From positions 1-64,000 of the forward strand of contig JALCMW010000007.1 of assembly GCA_022648685.1 (NCBI GenBank): a stretch of 64,000 bases of DNA. The letters are read 5' to 3'. Below the pieces are notes generated by a model. The model made no database searches. It saw only the letters and a program-made list of their open reading frames with translations, and was not told the origin of the DNA. How positions within the stretch are numbered: position 1 is the first letter of the stretch; the number at the start of each line of letters is the position of its first letter. Positions 16,174-25,685 of the stretch are shown here, piece by piece. The translations under genes and the position numbers were made by a program. Origin of the DNA: Bacteroidales bacterium. GTDB lineage: Bacteria > Bacteroidota > Bacteroidia > Bacteroidales > UBA932.

Positions 16174-16889
16174 AACAAACAAATTTGATTCAAATCCATA
16201 TAAACTAATTTTTTTCGATTGATTACATTTACATATTTATTTTTTACAATATCTGGGTGAACCATTATTTCAACATTATCATTCAATCCACATTGAAGAT
16301 ATGTTCTATAGCTTCCAAAATATTGTGTAGTAACAAAATATTTTCTAATAATGTGATTTATAAAAGACTTATATATCATCTTAGAAATATTTTTATCATT
16401 TAGATTACTGCATATCCTCATCGATTTAAAGCCATAATCTTTAGCAATAGGCAATAATAACTTTAGAATTGACAAATTAGTATGAACATGATGATGAGAA
16501 TCAACGTGCATTAAAGAACTTCCTATAGAAACATATTTTTTCACTTGAGCCTCTATTTCTGCACAACAATATTTTCTCACTAAAGGATCAGAAAAATATA
16601 TTCTTGTCTTAATATTATTCCTAAAAGCGCCATTGAAAAGGCCATTTTTATCACAAAATAAATTTATATTTTTTATATCCTTCGTCAAAGGATAACCTTC
16701 GTCCAAATTTAAGTGTAAGCCAATTTTATTTATTATATTATGCTGTTTAGCCAATTGTATTGCTTCATCAAAAGAAGATTCTGTTACCATAACCGTCGTT
16801 TGATTTATAATATTGTTTGTAAAACAATATATTATAGCATCATTGATAGTATGTGTTCGTCCGAAATCATCTGCGTTTATTATCAACAT
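16170..16889 (-). CDS. ChbG/HpnK (YdjC)-family carbohydrate deacetylase
   Basis: These metal-dependent enzymes remove N-acetyl groups from sugars such as chito-oligosaccharides or hopanoid-linked GlcNAc. This 239-residue member has N-A-D-D-F-G-R at 5-11 with the metal/base aspartates, G-L-H-L-N-L-D-E-G around H59, and D-S-H-H-H-V-H at 130-136. No signal peptide is present, so it should act in the cytoplasm on a nucleotide sugar or lipid-linked intermediate. In this operon it could free an amine for re-acylation by the AAC(3)-type enzyme, which is a hypothesis only. It overlaps the next gene by four bases. Confidence 0.84.
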   Translation of the reverse strand: MLIINADDFGRTHTINDAIIYCFTNNIINQTTVMVTESSFDEAIQLAKQHNIINKIGLHLNLDEGYPLTKDIKNINLFCDKNGLFNGAFRNNIKTRIYFSDPLVRKYCCAEIEAQVKKYVSIGSSLMHVDSHHHVHTNLSILKLLLPIAKDYGFKSMRICSNLNDKNISKMIYKSFINHIIRKYFVTTQYFGSYRTYLQCGLNDNVEIMVHPDIVKNKYVNVINRKKLVYMDLNQICLL

Positions 16890-16965
16890 ATTATCTGATT
16901 TTTTTTCTACGCAATACTTAAAACATCTTAGAACAATAATATAGGCTTCAATAATCGTATATATA

Positions 16966-18111
16966 TTATTTCAACCACTCGGTTTTTATCATATTATCGT
17001 TCCATACATATTTTTTTGAATCAATCTTACAATTATATTTATAAAAACTAAAGTCCTTATTCAAAATTAAAATCGCATTTTCTAACTCTTTGATATCAGC
17101 TCCATCTGATTTTAACACTATACCATATTTATCTTTTACTACTTCAGCCATTGATGGATTGTTGCCAACTATAATAGGCACACCTAATGACATAGCCTGA
17201 TACATTCGATTAGCTTCGCAATATCGATTATTCGGTTTTGCATTTTCATATAAGACAATTGTAAATTGAGCATTCTTCATCAGAATGGGAATATCCAGTT
17301 GAGCAACCATACCGGCAAAAAACACTCGTTCTTTCAATCTAGGGTATAAATTAATCAACGAACTCTTTGCTTCATTTTCAACATTGCCAACAACTATTAT
17401 TTTATTATCTGTTACATTCAAGATAGAAGCAATAGAATTAAAAGGGAACCTATCTTTTGCATTTAAACCTTGCAAATACACATACCGTTCTCCTTTCAGC
17501 CAATGAATGAAATTATCATAGCATTTTGGAATACTAGTACTTCTAATATATTCATTATCAGGGTAATTATGAACATAATCATGCTTTTCCGGATGCTTTA
17601 TAAGATTAATACTCTTTAGATATTCGATACGCTGAGGATTAGCATGTATTATCTTTTGTGCTTTTCTTTCTATTATTTGAAATATTTTCCTTTTCCATCC
17701 AATGCAAAATAACATCGGGATCTCATGCTGATCCCAAATAAATTTTTGTTTCCGTGAAGCTAATAAAGGAAATAAAAAAGTCTTTTCTTCATTATACCAA
17801 ATAAAATCAAAGTCTTTAAGCAAAGGCTTAACACGGAAATAGAATTCCAATGTTTTTATAAATAGAAATTTAGCGCGTGGCAGACAATTTCGTGTCTTAA
17901 GTTTAATAGCCTCATATCCTATCCCATAACTAGTTACACCTTTAGCCTTCTCTTCATTATTATCTTGTACAATAAAAATTTTTACATAAAAATTTTTGTG
18001 TAATGCTAAACATACTTTTCGAACTCTATCATCAAACTCTAGTCCTTCAGATTTTACAACAATCGCAATTTTATTCAATTCGATATTACGCACTTGTCTT
18101 TTGATAATCAT
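16966..18111 (-). CDS. Glycosyltransferase (GT4-like)
   Basis: The 381-residue protein has a GT-B layout with I-V-V-K-S-E-G-L-E-F-D-D-R-V-R at the acceptor-domain start. F-I-W-D-Q-H-E-I-P resembles the D-x-H-E phrase of some GT4 enzymes. The donor side contains I-I-V-V-G-N-V-E, then F-F-A-G-M-V, and N-R-M-Y-Q-A-M-S-L-G-V-P-I-I-V. It ends with a K-Y-V-W-N-D-N type closing helix. Its ATG overlaps the TGA of the polymerase gene upstream. It is very AT-rich, like its neighbours. Donor and acceptor are unknown. Confidence 0.78.
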   Translation of the reverse strand: MIIKRQVRNIELNKIAIVVKSEGLEFDDRVRKVCLALHKNFYVKIFIVQDNNEEKAKGVTSYGIGYEAIKLKTRNCLPRAKFLFIKTLEFYFRVKPLLKDFDFIWYNEEKTFLFPLLASRKQKFIWDQHEIPMLFCIGWKRKIFQIIERKAQKIIHANPQRIEYLKSINLIKHPEKHDYVHNYPDNEYIRSTSIPKCYDNFIHWLKGERYVYLQGLNAKDRFPFNSIASILNVTDNKIIVVGNVENEAKSSLINLYPRLKERVFFAGMVAQLDIPILMKNAQFTIVLYENAKPNNRYCEANRMYQAMSLGVPIIVGNNPSMAEVVKDKYGIVLKSDGADIKELENAILILNKDFSFYKYNCKIDSKKYVWNDNMIKTEWLK

Positions 18112-19253
18112 TGCTGGTTAATATCATATTGTTTCCCCATCCGCTTTTGATAATAATCATAATTATGCCTTGATCTCTCATAATATGATTTATGTCCTGT
18201 AATTATATAATATATACTATTTGAATATGGTATATATACATATCCCGTATATACATTTTTAATCATTATTATTGCAAAGATTAACGTTATTATATATTTC
18301 AGAATAGCCCTAGAATTATAAATTATACAAAGCATGGAAATGGCATAAAAATACCCAAATGGAATAGCAAGTCTAAATCCAGTTGGAACAATTAATAAGA
18401 TTCTGAAAAGGAATAGATAGAATATTGATATACAATATATTTTATCTCCGTAAGCATTACTATTTATTATTGTATCACGATAATAAATAAGTATAATTGC
18501 TAAAAAAACATTTATTACCGATCCTATAGTAAAGAATGAATTATTATTTTGTACTAAGTACGAATCATAAGATTTACTACCAAGTAAAATTAATTGCGAG
18601 GATATCTCATTCATTAATGTAGACGAAAGATAAATATTGCTACAAATTAAAGAAAATAATATATACGCAATAATTAAAACAATTTTGTTAATGGCATTTA
18701 TTCTTTTTCTAAATTTAACAAGCAGAAAAATTGGTATTATCAACAGAGTCGTAATATGAAAAAATGGCGCCCAAATCGCAATTAATAAATACTTTTTGTA
18801 ATTTCCATCAATTAAATAGTAAAGGGCAAAATTTATTATTATGCTCGCAACCATGAATCTCAGGGGGTTATCAATAAGCATAAATAACAAACTAATAGGG
18901 AATAACAAAGCAACAGCAGAAAGCCATTTGTCCGTTACTTTTCTCAATATTCTAATTAACGAATATAAATACAAACATTTTAGCAATGCTAATGTAATAA
19001 AGAAATCCTTAATAAATAAATGGAGAAAATTGAATAAAAGATAAAATCCCTTCTCATAAAATGAATGTACATACTGATTACTTTGATTATATATTAGTTC
19101 ATATGCTCTCCAGTCCGAACCTGTCATATAACCAAAACATAAAAAGATATACAACCAAATTATAAAGACATGTCTAACTATTTTATTGCTTCCAAGGCTT
19201 TTATTTAAATCAAGTAAAAAGCATAAAAAGAAAGTAATTATGTAAAAAAGCAT
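18108..19253 (-). CDS. EpsG-family membrane protein, probable Wzy-type polymerase
   Basis: This 381-residue protein is almost entirely hydrophobic with about ten predicted membrane spans, as expected for EpsG/Wzy proteins that join lipid-linked repeat units on the periplasmic side. Near the N-terminus I see F-G-Y-M-T-G-S-D-W-R-A-Y-E, close to the G-x-D-W-x-x-Y phrase typical of EpsG proteins. L-D-N-P-L-R-F and F-F-H-I-T-T-L-L follow, and the latter His is conserved in the family. It is the only polymerase candidate in the operon. The C-terminus is Tyr-rich and polar. A 219-base gap separates it from the flippase gene upstream. Confidence 0.8.
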   Translation of the reverse strand: MLFYIITFFLCFLLDLNKSLGSNKIVRHVFIIWLYIFLCFGYMTGSDWRAYELIYNQSNQYVHSFYEKGFYLLFNFLHLFIKDFFITLALLKCLYLYSLIRILRKVTDKWLSAVALLFPISLLFMLIDNPLRFMVASIIINFALYYLIDGNYKKYLLIAIWAPFFHITTLLIIPIFLLVKFRKRINAINKIVLIIAYILFSLICSNIYLSSTLMNEISSQLILLGSKSYDSYLVQNNNSFFTIGSVINVFLAIILIYYRDTIINSNAYGDKIYCISIFYLFLFRILLIVPTGFRLAIPFGYFYAISMLCIIYNSRAILKYIITLIFAIIMIKNVYTGYVYIPYSNSIYYIITGHKSYYERSRHNYDYYQKRMGKQYDINQQ

Positions 19254-19472
19254 AAATTACAAATTTAATATTCCAAGAATAAACTTTTATCTAGTGATTC
19301 CACTATCAACAACTTCATCAAATTTTCCTCTTATTAATTTCTAATATTAATATTCGTTATTCAAAGCACTCAAAGTAAATATATTTTTCTCTATCATTAA
19401 GTAATATCTCTTATCCAGCATTTCCGACAACATCTAATTAAATAGTTCTTACAAGAATATAAATAATAAAAA

Positions 19473-20924
19473 TCAACTTTTTAATAGTGATAATATCCTA
19501 AGCATATTTTTTTTATCCACTAGCAAAAGGACAATAGCGTATGTCGCAATAAATATTATTCCATATAAAAGAATTTTATATATTATATTTTCCAAAGCAA
19601 AAATATTATCATAAATGATAAAATATAAGGCGCCACTTACTAAAAGGCTAGAAATTAATTCTTTATAAAATGCCTTAAAGTAATTTGATAATTTCAAGAA
19701 TATCAATTTATATATAATATTTTTCCATATATATACAAAACCAACCAAAGCGATTAATATTTGGCCAATTATTACCATCCTAATTGAAATATTCGACATA
19801 ATCCAAACAATAGGTATTACAAGAAGAATACGCAATACAGTCCATTTAAAATCCATATCTGTTCTACCCAAAGCAGAGACTAAAATACCTTCGGAACCTG
19901 TTATTCCATTTATCATAAATAAAACAGCAAATAATTGCAAGAGAGGAACAGCATCTAAATATTTACTACCGTAGAGGACAAAAATTATTTCTTTAGAAAA
20001 CAATATCGTCGCTACACAAATCGGGAAAATAACGAATGCACATATATTAATTATTTTATGATAATATCTTTGCAATAAAATTACATCATCTTGAATTTTC
20101 GCAAGTATCGGGGTGGAAATCTTAATATTGATAGTTTGAACCATAGATATTAATCTAGAAATTAAATCTTTTGCAATATTATAAAGACCCAACATATCCA
20201 TTCCTAATACCTTTCCGATTATTAAGACGTCTAATTTTGATGAAAAGTAATCTAGGATCTGAGTTCCTGTTTTATAAATACCTATCTTAAAAAATGGTTT
20301 AACTTCACTAAAAGAAAGGTGTATTAGCAACTTATTTTTATGCTGCCCAGCAATAAAATTCCAAATATTTATACATGCTGTATAGATTAATGTTGAAAGG
20401 ATTAGACTATATATACCAAAATTCAACAGGCAGAATATGTATGCTAATATTAATGACAATAATGATGCTATAATGTTCCTTACAGCCAACGTTTTGAATT
20501 CCATGTTTTTTTGCAGAACAGTATCATATAACTTTCCGATTCCCCAAAAAAATAAGTTTAATAAAGAAACCGGCATTAATACAGATATAAGAGGTTCTGA
20601 ATAAAACTTCGAGACAAAAGGAGACAGAATAGTAAAAACAATATATAAAAAGGCAAATAATAGTAATTGCAGCCAAAAGACACTCGAAAATTCTTTATTA
20701 GTAATATCTTTCTTTGACATTATACCAACAGAAAAGCCCAAATCTCCAAATGTGGTAGTAAGCCCTAATATAACAGAAATAATTGCAACTATACCGAAAT
20801 CACTTTTACTCAAAAATCTTGCAAGAATAGACAACCTTAAAACTTGAACACAAGCATCAACCAATGTTGATATCGTTATCCATTTTGTGCCAAATGCAAC
20901 TTTGTGTCTAATGGAATTACTCAT
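19473..20924 (-). CDS. Polysaccharide flippase (Wzx, WzxC-like)
   Basis: This 483-residue protein has the 12-14 hydrophobic spans of the MOP-superfamily flippases that move undecaprenyl-linked repeat units across the inner membrane. The N-terminus K-V-A-F-G-T-K-W-I-T-I-S-T and the phrase L-A-R-F-L-S-K-S-D-F-G-I-V-A are typical of the WzxC-like group. Q-T-I-N-I-K-I-S-T-P-I-L lies in the middle, as in the family. It overlaps the end of the propeller gene by 8 bases. The wzx-wzy pairing indicates Wzy-dependent assembly of the polymer. Confidence 0.88.
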   Translation of the reverse strand: MSNSIRHKVAFGTKWITISTLVDACVQVLRLSILARFLSKSDFGIVAIISVILGLTTTFGDLGFSVGIMSKKDITNKEFSSVFWLQLLLFAFLYIVFTILSPFVSKFYSEPLISVLMPVSLLNLFFWGIGKLYDTVLQKNMEFKTLAVRNIIASLLSLILAYIFCLLNFGIYSLILSTLIYTACINIWNFIAGQHKNKLLIHLSFSEVKPFFKIGIYKTGTQILDYFSSKLDVLIIGKVLGMDMLGLYNIAKDLISRLISMVQTINIKISTPILAKIQDDVILLQRYYHKIINICAFVIFPICVATILFSKEIIFVLYGSKYLDAVPLLQLFAVLFMINGITGSEGILVSALGRTDMDFKWTVLRILLVIPIVWIMSNISIRMVIIGQILIALVGFVYIWKNIIYKLIFLKLSNYFKAFYKELISSLLVSGALYFIIYDNIFALENIIYKILLYGIIFIATYAIVLLLVDKKNMLRILSLLKS

Positions 20925-21957
20925 TGGCGGCTAATTCTTGCTCTAATTTCTCGAAAGGAGTTGCCATCATTATTATATCTCGTCCATCAACAGAATTACT
21001 ACCTTTCATTTTATATTTTACTGTCGTTGAATATAGCACAAACATTCCATCCGGTCTCACAAAAGCAGATCCACGATAACTCGGAATATCAATTAACGGG
21101 GTTTGATATATCCTCAACGTATCCATATTGTTATTAAATTTTCCTAACATTTGGTAACATCTTTGCTTTTGTCCATTTTTTATACAAGCAACAATCGCAT
21201 ACATATTACTCTTATATTGAAAAACAGAGATATGCCATGGTTGATAACTTTTGGATATTAATTTTATTTCACACTTTTCAATAAAAGGCCCTTTAATACT
21301 ATCAGCCTTTCTAATAATGATTTTTTCACAATCTTTACCATCATTATAACTGGATGATATCAAATAAATTAATCTATATTTATTATTAAAGAATATAAGG
21401 CAAGGAGAGGTAATAAGTTCGTGTGTATCAATAATTTTCGAAATAGAATCAAGGATAAAATTATTCTTTAATTCTATATGTCCCATAATAACAAAAAGCC
21501 GTATTAAACTTTTATAAGTTTTACCATCATCATTATACGAAATTCTAATTACTTCTCTATTTAAAATACAAATCTTCCCATCTTTAATAAAGATATCCGG
21601 ATCCGAACAATAACTTGGTAAACCATATAATTTATCAGGAGTTTGCATTAATGGATTATTTGAATACGGAGAAAAGATATGCGGTGGATTATTATTTTCC
21701 TCAGCACCAAAATATAGCATCGGATTTTCAAATTCTTCGCCATTAATCCTTTTAAAGCAATGATCAAAAGTTAACCGGCGTAGCGCTTCTCTTAGATAAG
21801 CAAAGATAATATTTCGTTTTATTGATGGATATGGAGATGTTACAAGATAATACACACCATTATAGAAACTAATTCCGGCATGTGTTTGTGATTGAGGATA
21901 TCCATGAGGGACAGGGACATCACATAAGATAAAGTCTTTTTTATTGAAAATTGCCAT
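20917..21957 (-). CDS. Five-bladed beta-propeller protein, GH43/GH32-like
   Basis: The 346-residue protein has propeller-like repeats, for example G-I-S-F-Y-N-G-V-Y-Y-L-V-T-S, then C-S-D-P-D-I-F-I-K-D-G-K, S-P-C-L-I-F-F-N-N-K-Y-R-L and W-H-I-S-V-F-Q-Y-K-S-N-M-Y. The S-D-P-D-I block resembles the aspartate-bearing first blades of GH43/GH32-type enzymes. I cannot assign the catalytic triad with certainty. There is no signal peptide. It sits between a GT4 gene (overlap 17 bases) and the flippase gene (overlap 8 bases), so it is firmly part of the operon. It might trim or sense the repeat unit, or be an unusual transferase partner. Confidence 0.6.
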   Translation of the reverse strand: MAIFNKKDFILCDVPVPHGYPQSQTHAGISFYNGVYYLVTSPYPSIKRNIIFAYLREALRRLTFDHCFKRINGEEFENPMLYFGAEENNNPPHIFSPYSNNPLMQTPDKLYGLPSYCSDPDIFIKDGKICILNREVIRISYNDDGKTYKSLIRLFVIMGHIELKNNFILDSISKIIDTHELITSPCLIFFNNKYRLIYLISSSYNDGKDCEKIIIRKADSIKGPFIEKCEIKLISKSYQPWHISVFQYKSNMYAIVACIKNGQKQRCYQMLGKFNNNMDTLRIYQTPLIDIPSYRGSAFVRPDGMFVLYSTTVKYKMKGSNSVDGRDIIMMATPFEKLEQELAANE

Positions 21958-23119
21958 TTATTATTTCCTTAAATATCTTATATTCCTTATCAATAATACT
22001 ATTCCATTTAAATATAGAGTTCAGTTCTATTCTTTCGCTCTTAACAGACAACAACTGATTTGATCTCTGAACAATTTTATTGACAAAATCATCATCCAAA
22101 GGAAAAACATTCTCCTTATTCAAAACTTCAGGAATTCCACCTCTATCAGATCCGACTGCATTGACTCCACAGGCTATAGCCTCTAACAACACCAAAGAAA
22201 GCCCTTCATTTTTACTAGGTAAAATAATTAGATCAATAACATTATATAACTTTTCCATTAAATTTCTGTCACATCTGCCCCAAAATTTTACCGGGATTTT
22301 CTTATTATTGCATAGCTTAATCAAGTCATTCCGTAAATAGCCATCTCCGACAATCCAAAAGACAAGATTATTATTTAGAATAAAAAGCTTCTCAAATATG
22401 TCCGGTAAAATAAGTACATTTTTTACTGGAACTAAATTTCCAACGAAAGCTATTACTTGTTTATCTGTTATTTTTAATTCATTCTTGATTTGTGCCACAT
22501 CTCTATCAGGCAACTTTTTAAAAGTCTCATCTACTCCATTATAAATAACACTATATCGTTTTGAAGGATAAATATCTTTACTTTTCTCATACAAAACCTT
22601 AGAAACAAAAAAATTATAATTAGCAGATTTTATAATCTTCTTTGTTAAATTAAAATCACTGACAGAAGAAAATGCTGCAACGTTTATATCAGATCCATGC
22701 CATGTTGCGGTAAACGGAATTTTATATCTATCAGCAATCTGTTTCGCAAAATAAGCGGCAAATGTAGAATGTGCTGAAATAAGATCGTAATTTTTAAAGT
22801 TAACAATTGCCTTTTTTATAAAAATTTTTCTAAAAGGATAATTCAATCTTAGTATTTTATGCAAAAGAGAATCTAATAAAAATGTCGGAACCCATATCAA
22901 TTTATAATTTACTCCATCATAATAATATTGACCTTTTCTAAGAATTTTTTTTCCTGATAGTGATATTATTCTTCTAAAAAAACAAGGGTAGGCTTGAACA
23001 TTAAAGGCATCAACTTTTACATTTTCTTTTTGTCTTAGATATTTTATCCTGTCATGAACAGCATAAAAAAGGCCACCTTTATCATTAAAATTTGTCGAAA
23101 CTACTATTGCAATATTCAT
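21941..23119 (-). CDS. Glycosyltransferase family 4
   Basis: This 392-residue GT-B enzyme shows S-A-H-S-T-F-A-A-Y-F-A at the acceptor side and T-A-T-W-H-G-S-D-I-N, the H-G-S-D block typical of GT4. Its donor domain has F-V-G-N-L-V-P-V-K-N and I-V-G-D-G-Y-L-R-N-D-L. L-P-S-K-N-E-G-L-S-L-V-L-L-E-A-I-A-C-G follows with the E-x7-E pair. It should act in the cytoplasm on the growing lipid-linked repeat unit. It follows the wecB gene by 50 bases and marks the start of the AT-rich middle section. Sugar specificity is unknown. Confidence 0.86.
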   Translation of the reverse strand: MNIAIVVSTNFNDKGGLFYAVHDRIKYLRQKENVKVDAFNVQAYPCFFRRIISLSGKKILRKGQYYYDGVNYKLIWVPTFLLDSLLHKILRLNYPFRKIFIKKAIVNFKNYDLISAHSTFAAYFAKQIADRYKIPFTATWHGSDINVAAFSSVSDFNLTKKIIKSANYNFFVSKVLYEKSKDIYPSKRYSVIYNGVDETFKKLPDRDVAQIKNELKITDKQVIAFVGNLVPVKNVLILPDIFEKLFILNNNLVFWIVGDGYLRNDLIKLCNNKKIPVKFWGRCDRNLMEKLYNVIDLIILPSKNEGLSLVLLEAIACGVNAVGSDRGGIPEVLNKENVFPLDDDFVNKIVQRSNQLLSVKSERIELNSIFKWNSIIDKEYKIFKEIINGNFQ

Positions 23120-23169
23120 ATTAATATAATTCCAGCAATTATTACTAAATTCGGATCCGAATAAAAATA

Positions 23170-24327
23170 TTAAGAATCCTGTAGATTATTAATTATCCTT
23201 TCGCAAGCATGTCCATCCCCGTAAGGATTGACAGCTTTGCTCATTTTCTCATAGTATTCCCGGTCATCAAGAAGTTGTGATACCTCATTGAATATCTTGG
23301 CATATTCGGTTCCGACCAGTTTTACAGTACCGGCATCAAGAGCCTCCGGACGTTCCGTAGTGTCCCTCATTACAAGTACCGGTTTCCCAAGTCCCGGAGC
23401 TTCTTCCTGTATTCCTCCTGAATCTGTCAGGACGAGATTGCATTTCTCCATAAGATAGACAAACTCTAGATATTCAAGCGGTTCGATGAAGAACATATTG
23501 CCGAGATTTGACAAATCTTTCCCGAAAACTTCATGAATCGGCTTTCTGACATTCGGATTCAAATGCATCGGATACACGAAATCAACATCGGGATATTTCT
23601 TGCTAAGATCTTTTATCGCATTGCAGATATGGATGAACCCGTCACCGAAGTTTTCCCTTCTGTGTCCGGTGATCAGAACAAGCTTTTTCCCTCCATTCAA
23701 TCTTTTGACATCATATCCGGCAGAAATGAGATGACTTTCCAATTCGGCATCAAGTTCCCTGCTGGCTTTTATACGGTTGACAACCATATAAAGAGCGTCA
23801 ATAACCGTATTTCCGGTTACGGTAATCGAGTCTTCCCGGATATGTTCCTGAAGAAGATTCCGTTTACTTAACGGAGTCGGAGCAAAATTATATGTAGCGA
23901 TTCTGCTCGTCATCTGTCTGTTTATTTCTTCAGGCCACGGGCTGTAAATATTATATGTTCTCAAACCGGCTTCTATGTGGGCTACAGGTATCTGTTGATA
24001 GAAAGAGGCTAGAGCCGCAGATATACTCGTTGTCGTGTCACCATGCACGAACACGATGTCGGGCCGTACTTCTTTGAGAATATCACGCATACCCAAAAGG
24101 ACTTTCGATGTAATGTCATAAAGATCCTGACCTTGCTTCATGATATTCAAATCGTAATCAGGCTTGATATCGAAAATCCGCAAGACCTGATCCAGCATCT
24201 CACGATGTTGGCCCGTAACACAAACAATTGTCTGGAATTCATCCGGATGTTTCTGGAATTCCTTTACAAGAGGGGCCACTTTTATTGCTTCGGGACGGGT
24301 GCCGAAAACAAGCATTATTTTCTTCAT
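23170..24327 (-). CDS. wecB: UDP-N-acetylglucosamine 2-epimerase (non-hydrolysing)
   Basis: This enzyme interconverts UDP-GlcNAc and UDP-ManNAc. The 385-residue length is normal. Visible active-site blocks are G-T-R-P-E-A-I-K at 9-16, H-G-D-T-T-T around D97, H-I-E-A-G-L-R-T around E119, W-P-E-E-I-N-R around E133, and T-G-H-R-R-E-N-F near 212. S-G-G-I-Q-E-E lies close to the C-terminus in the UDP-binding site. It follows wecC by 15 bases, and together they provide UDP-ManNAc and then UDP-ManNAcA. Composition is less AT-rich than the glycosyltransferases downstream. Confidence 0.93.
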   Translation of the reverse strand: MKKIMLVFGTRPEAIKVAPLVKEFQKHPDEFQTIVCVTGQHREMLDQVLRIFDIKPDYDLNIMKQGQDLYDITSKVLLGMRDILKEVRPDIVFVHGDTTTSISAALASFYQQIPVAHIEAGLRTYNIYSPWPEEINRQMTSRIATYNFAPTPLSKRNLLQEHIREDSITVTGNTVIDALYMVVNRIKASRELDAELESHLISAGYDVKRLNGGKKLVLITGHRRENFGDGFIHICNAIKDLSKKYPDVDFVYPMHLNPNVRKPIHEVFGKDLSNLGNMFFIEPLEYLEFVYLMEKCNLVLTDSGGIQEEAPGLGKPVLVMRDTTERPEALDAGTVKLVGTEYAKIFNEVSQLLDDREYYEKMSKAVNPYGDGHACERIINNLQDS

Positions 24328-24342
24328 TGGCGAAACTTCATA

Positions 24343-25563
24343 TTAAAGATGATATACTCCCGGAAGATCTATGACGTTCTGGCAATCCAGTACGATCTTT
24401 CCCTTCAGCTTTTCAACATTCTCCCTGATTTCATTATGCTTGACCATAACGACAACCAAATCGACATCTTCAAGGAATTTATCCAGATTATGGTATTGAT
24501 TCTTCACCATATCTTTTGTAATGAACGGATCATATACTTTCAAAGGCTCGGCAAGATGTTTTTCCTGACTTTCAAGAAGCTGAAGCGTCGGAGATTCGCG
24601 GCAGTCATCCACATTTTCTTTGTATGTCAAACCATAAAGTCCGACACGCTTGATATCCTTCATATTTTTTTCTTCCATTATGTCATGGATGCGCTGTAAT
24701 ACGAAATCGGGCTGGCTATCGTTCGTCTTCATAGATTCGTCGATAACCTTTGCCAAAGAAGGATAATCACCTACAAGAAACCATGGATCTACCGATATGC
24801 AATGCCCTCCGACGCCTGGACCCGGCTGTAAGATATTCACCCTAGGGTGCATATTGCATATCCTGATTATTTCATATACATCCATATTATCATGCCGGCA
24901 AATCCTGCTTAGTTCGTTTGCGAAAGCGATATTCACTGCTCTGAAAGTATTTTCCACTACTTTCGTCATTTCAGCTGTCCTGATGTCGGTAACGACTATT
25001 TCACCTTGGCAAAAAGAAGCGTAATACCGTTTGACTTTCTCCCCTATTTCCTTGCTGTCGGCTCCTATTGTACGGTTGTTATGAACCAGTTCGTAAACCA
25101 TATTTCCGGGAATTATACGTTCCGGAGCATGGACCAGATTTATATCTTGACCGATTTTGAATCCCTTTGAAGTAATGACCGGTCTTACGAATTTATCTAT
25201 TGTTCCAGGAGAAATCGTGGATTCGATAACGACTGTAGCTCCTTTAGGGCAAACATCCATAACATCTTTCACTGCGTTTATAACATAGCATGCATCGACT
25301 TTTTTGGAAAACTTGTCATACGGAGTCGGAACGGAAATTATATACATATCCGTTTTCTGGTATTCGGTAGTAAATTTTATACCTGTGGCTACAGCATCAT
25401 TGAAAAGTTTGTCAAGCCCTTTTTCCTTGAAAGTGGTCTTCCCCTCATTCAATGTCTTGACCATATCCTTATTATAATCAGTTCCGATAACTTCTACGCC
25501 GTGTGACGCCATCATGAGAGCTGTAGGAAGGCCGATATAGCCAAGTCCGATTACATTTATCAT
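24343..25563 (-). CDS. wecC: UDP-N-acetyl-D-mannosamine dehydrogenase
   Basis: This 406-residue NAD enzyme oxidises UDP-ManNAc to UDP-ManNAcA. It has the Rossmann loop G-L-G-Y-I-G-L-P at 6-13, E-S-T-I-S-P-G at 114-120, H-A-P-E-R-I-I-P-G, K201 in T-A-E-M-T-K-V-V-E-N-T, and catalytic C255 in G-V-G-G-H-C-I-S-V-D-P-W-F. The P-W-F-L and R-D/A-V-N-I-A-F-A-N-E-L phrases are typical of WecC. It is paired with wecB downstream. A hairpin lies between it and the upstream phospholipase-like gene. Confidence 0.92.
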   Translation of the reverse strand: MINVIGLGYIGLPTALMMASHGVEVIGTDYNKDMVKTLNEGKTTFKEKGLDKLFNDAVATGIKFTTEYQKTDMYIISVPTPYDKFSKKVDACYVINAVKDVMDVCPKGATVVIESTISPGTIDKFVRPVITSKGFKIGQDINLVHAPERIIPGNMVYELVHNNRTIGADSKEIGEKVKRYYASFCQGEIVVTDIRTAEMTKVVENTFRAVNIAFANELSRICRHDNMDVYEIIRICNMHPRVNILQPGPGVGGHCISVDPWFLVGDYPSLAKVIDESMKTNDSQPDFVLQRIHDIMEEKNMKDIKRVGLYGLTYKENVDDCRESPTLQLLESQEKHLAEPLKVYDPFITKDMVKNQYHNLDKFLEDVDLVVVMVKHNEIRENVEKLKGKIVLDCQNVIDLPGVYHL

Positions 25564-25685
25564 AATTAATATTTAAGATTTATTATATTGATTTTCAATC
25601 AATGCATACATTATACAAACATTCCGGACTGAACAGATTGCTGATTCCATTCTCCGGAAAGAAAGGTGCCGACTTATAATAATAC

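Noticed and set aside
24043..24699. Plus-strand open frame (218 residues) across the wecB-wecC boundary
   Set aside because: It covers parts of two certain genes on the other strand, with no signal of its own.
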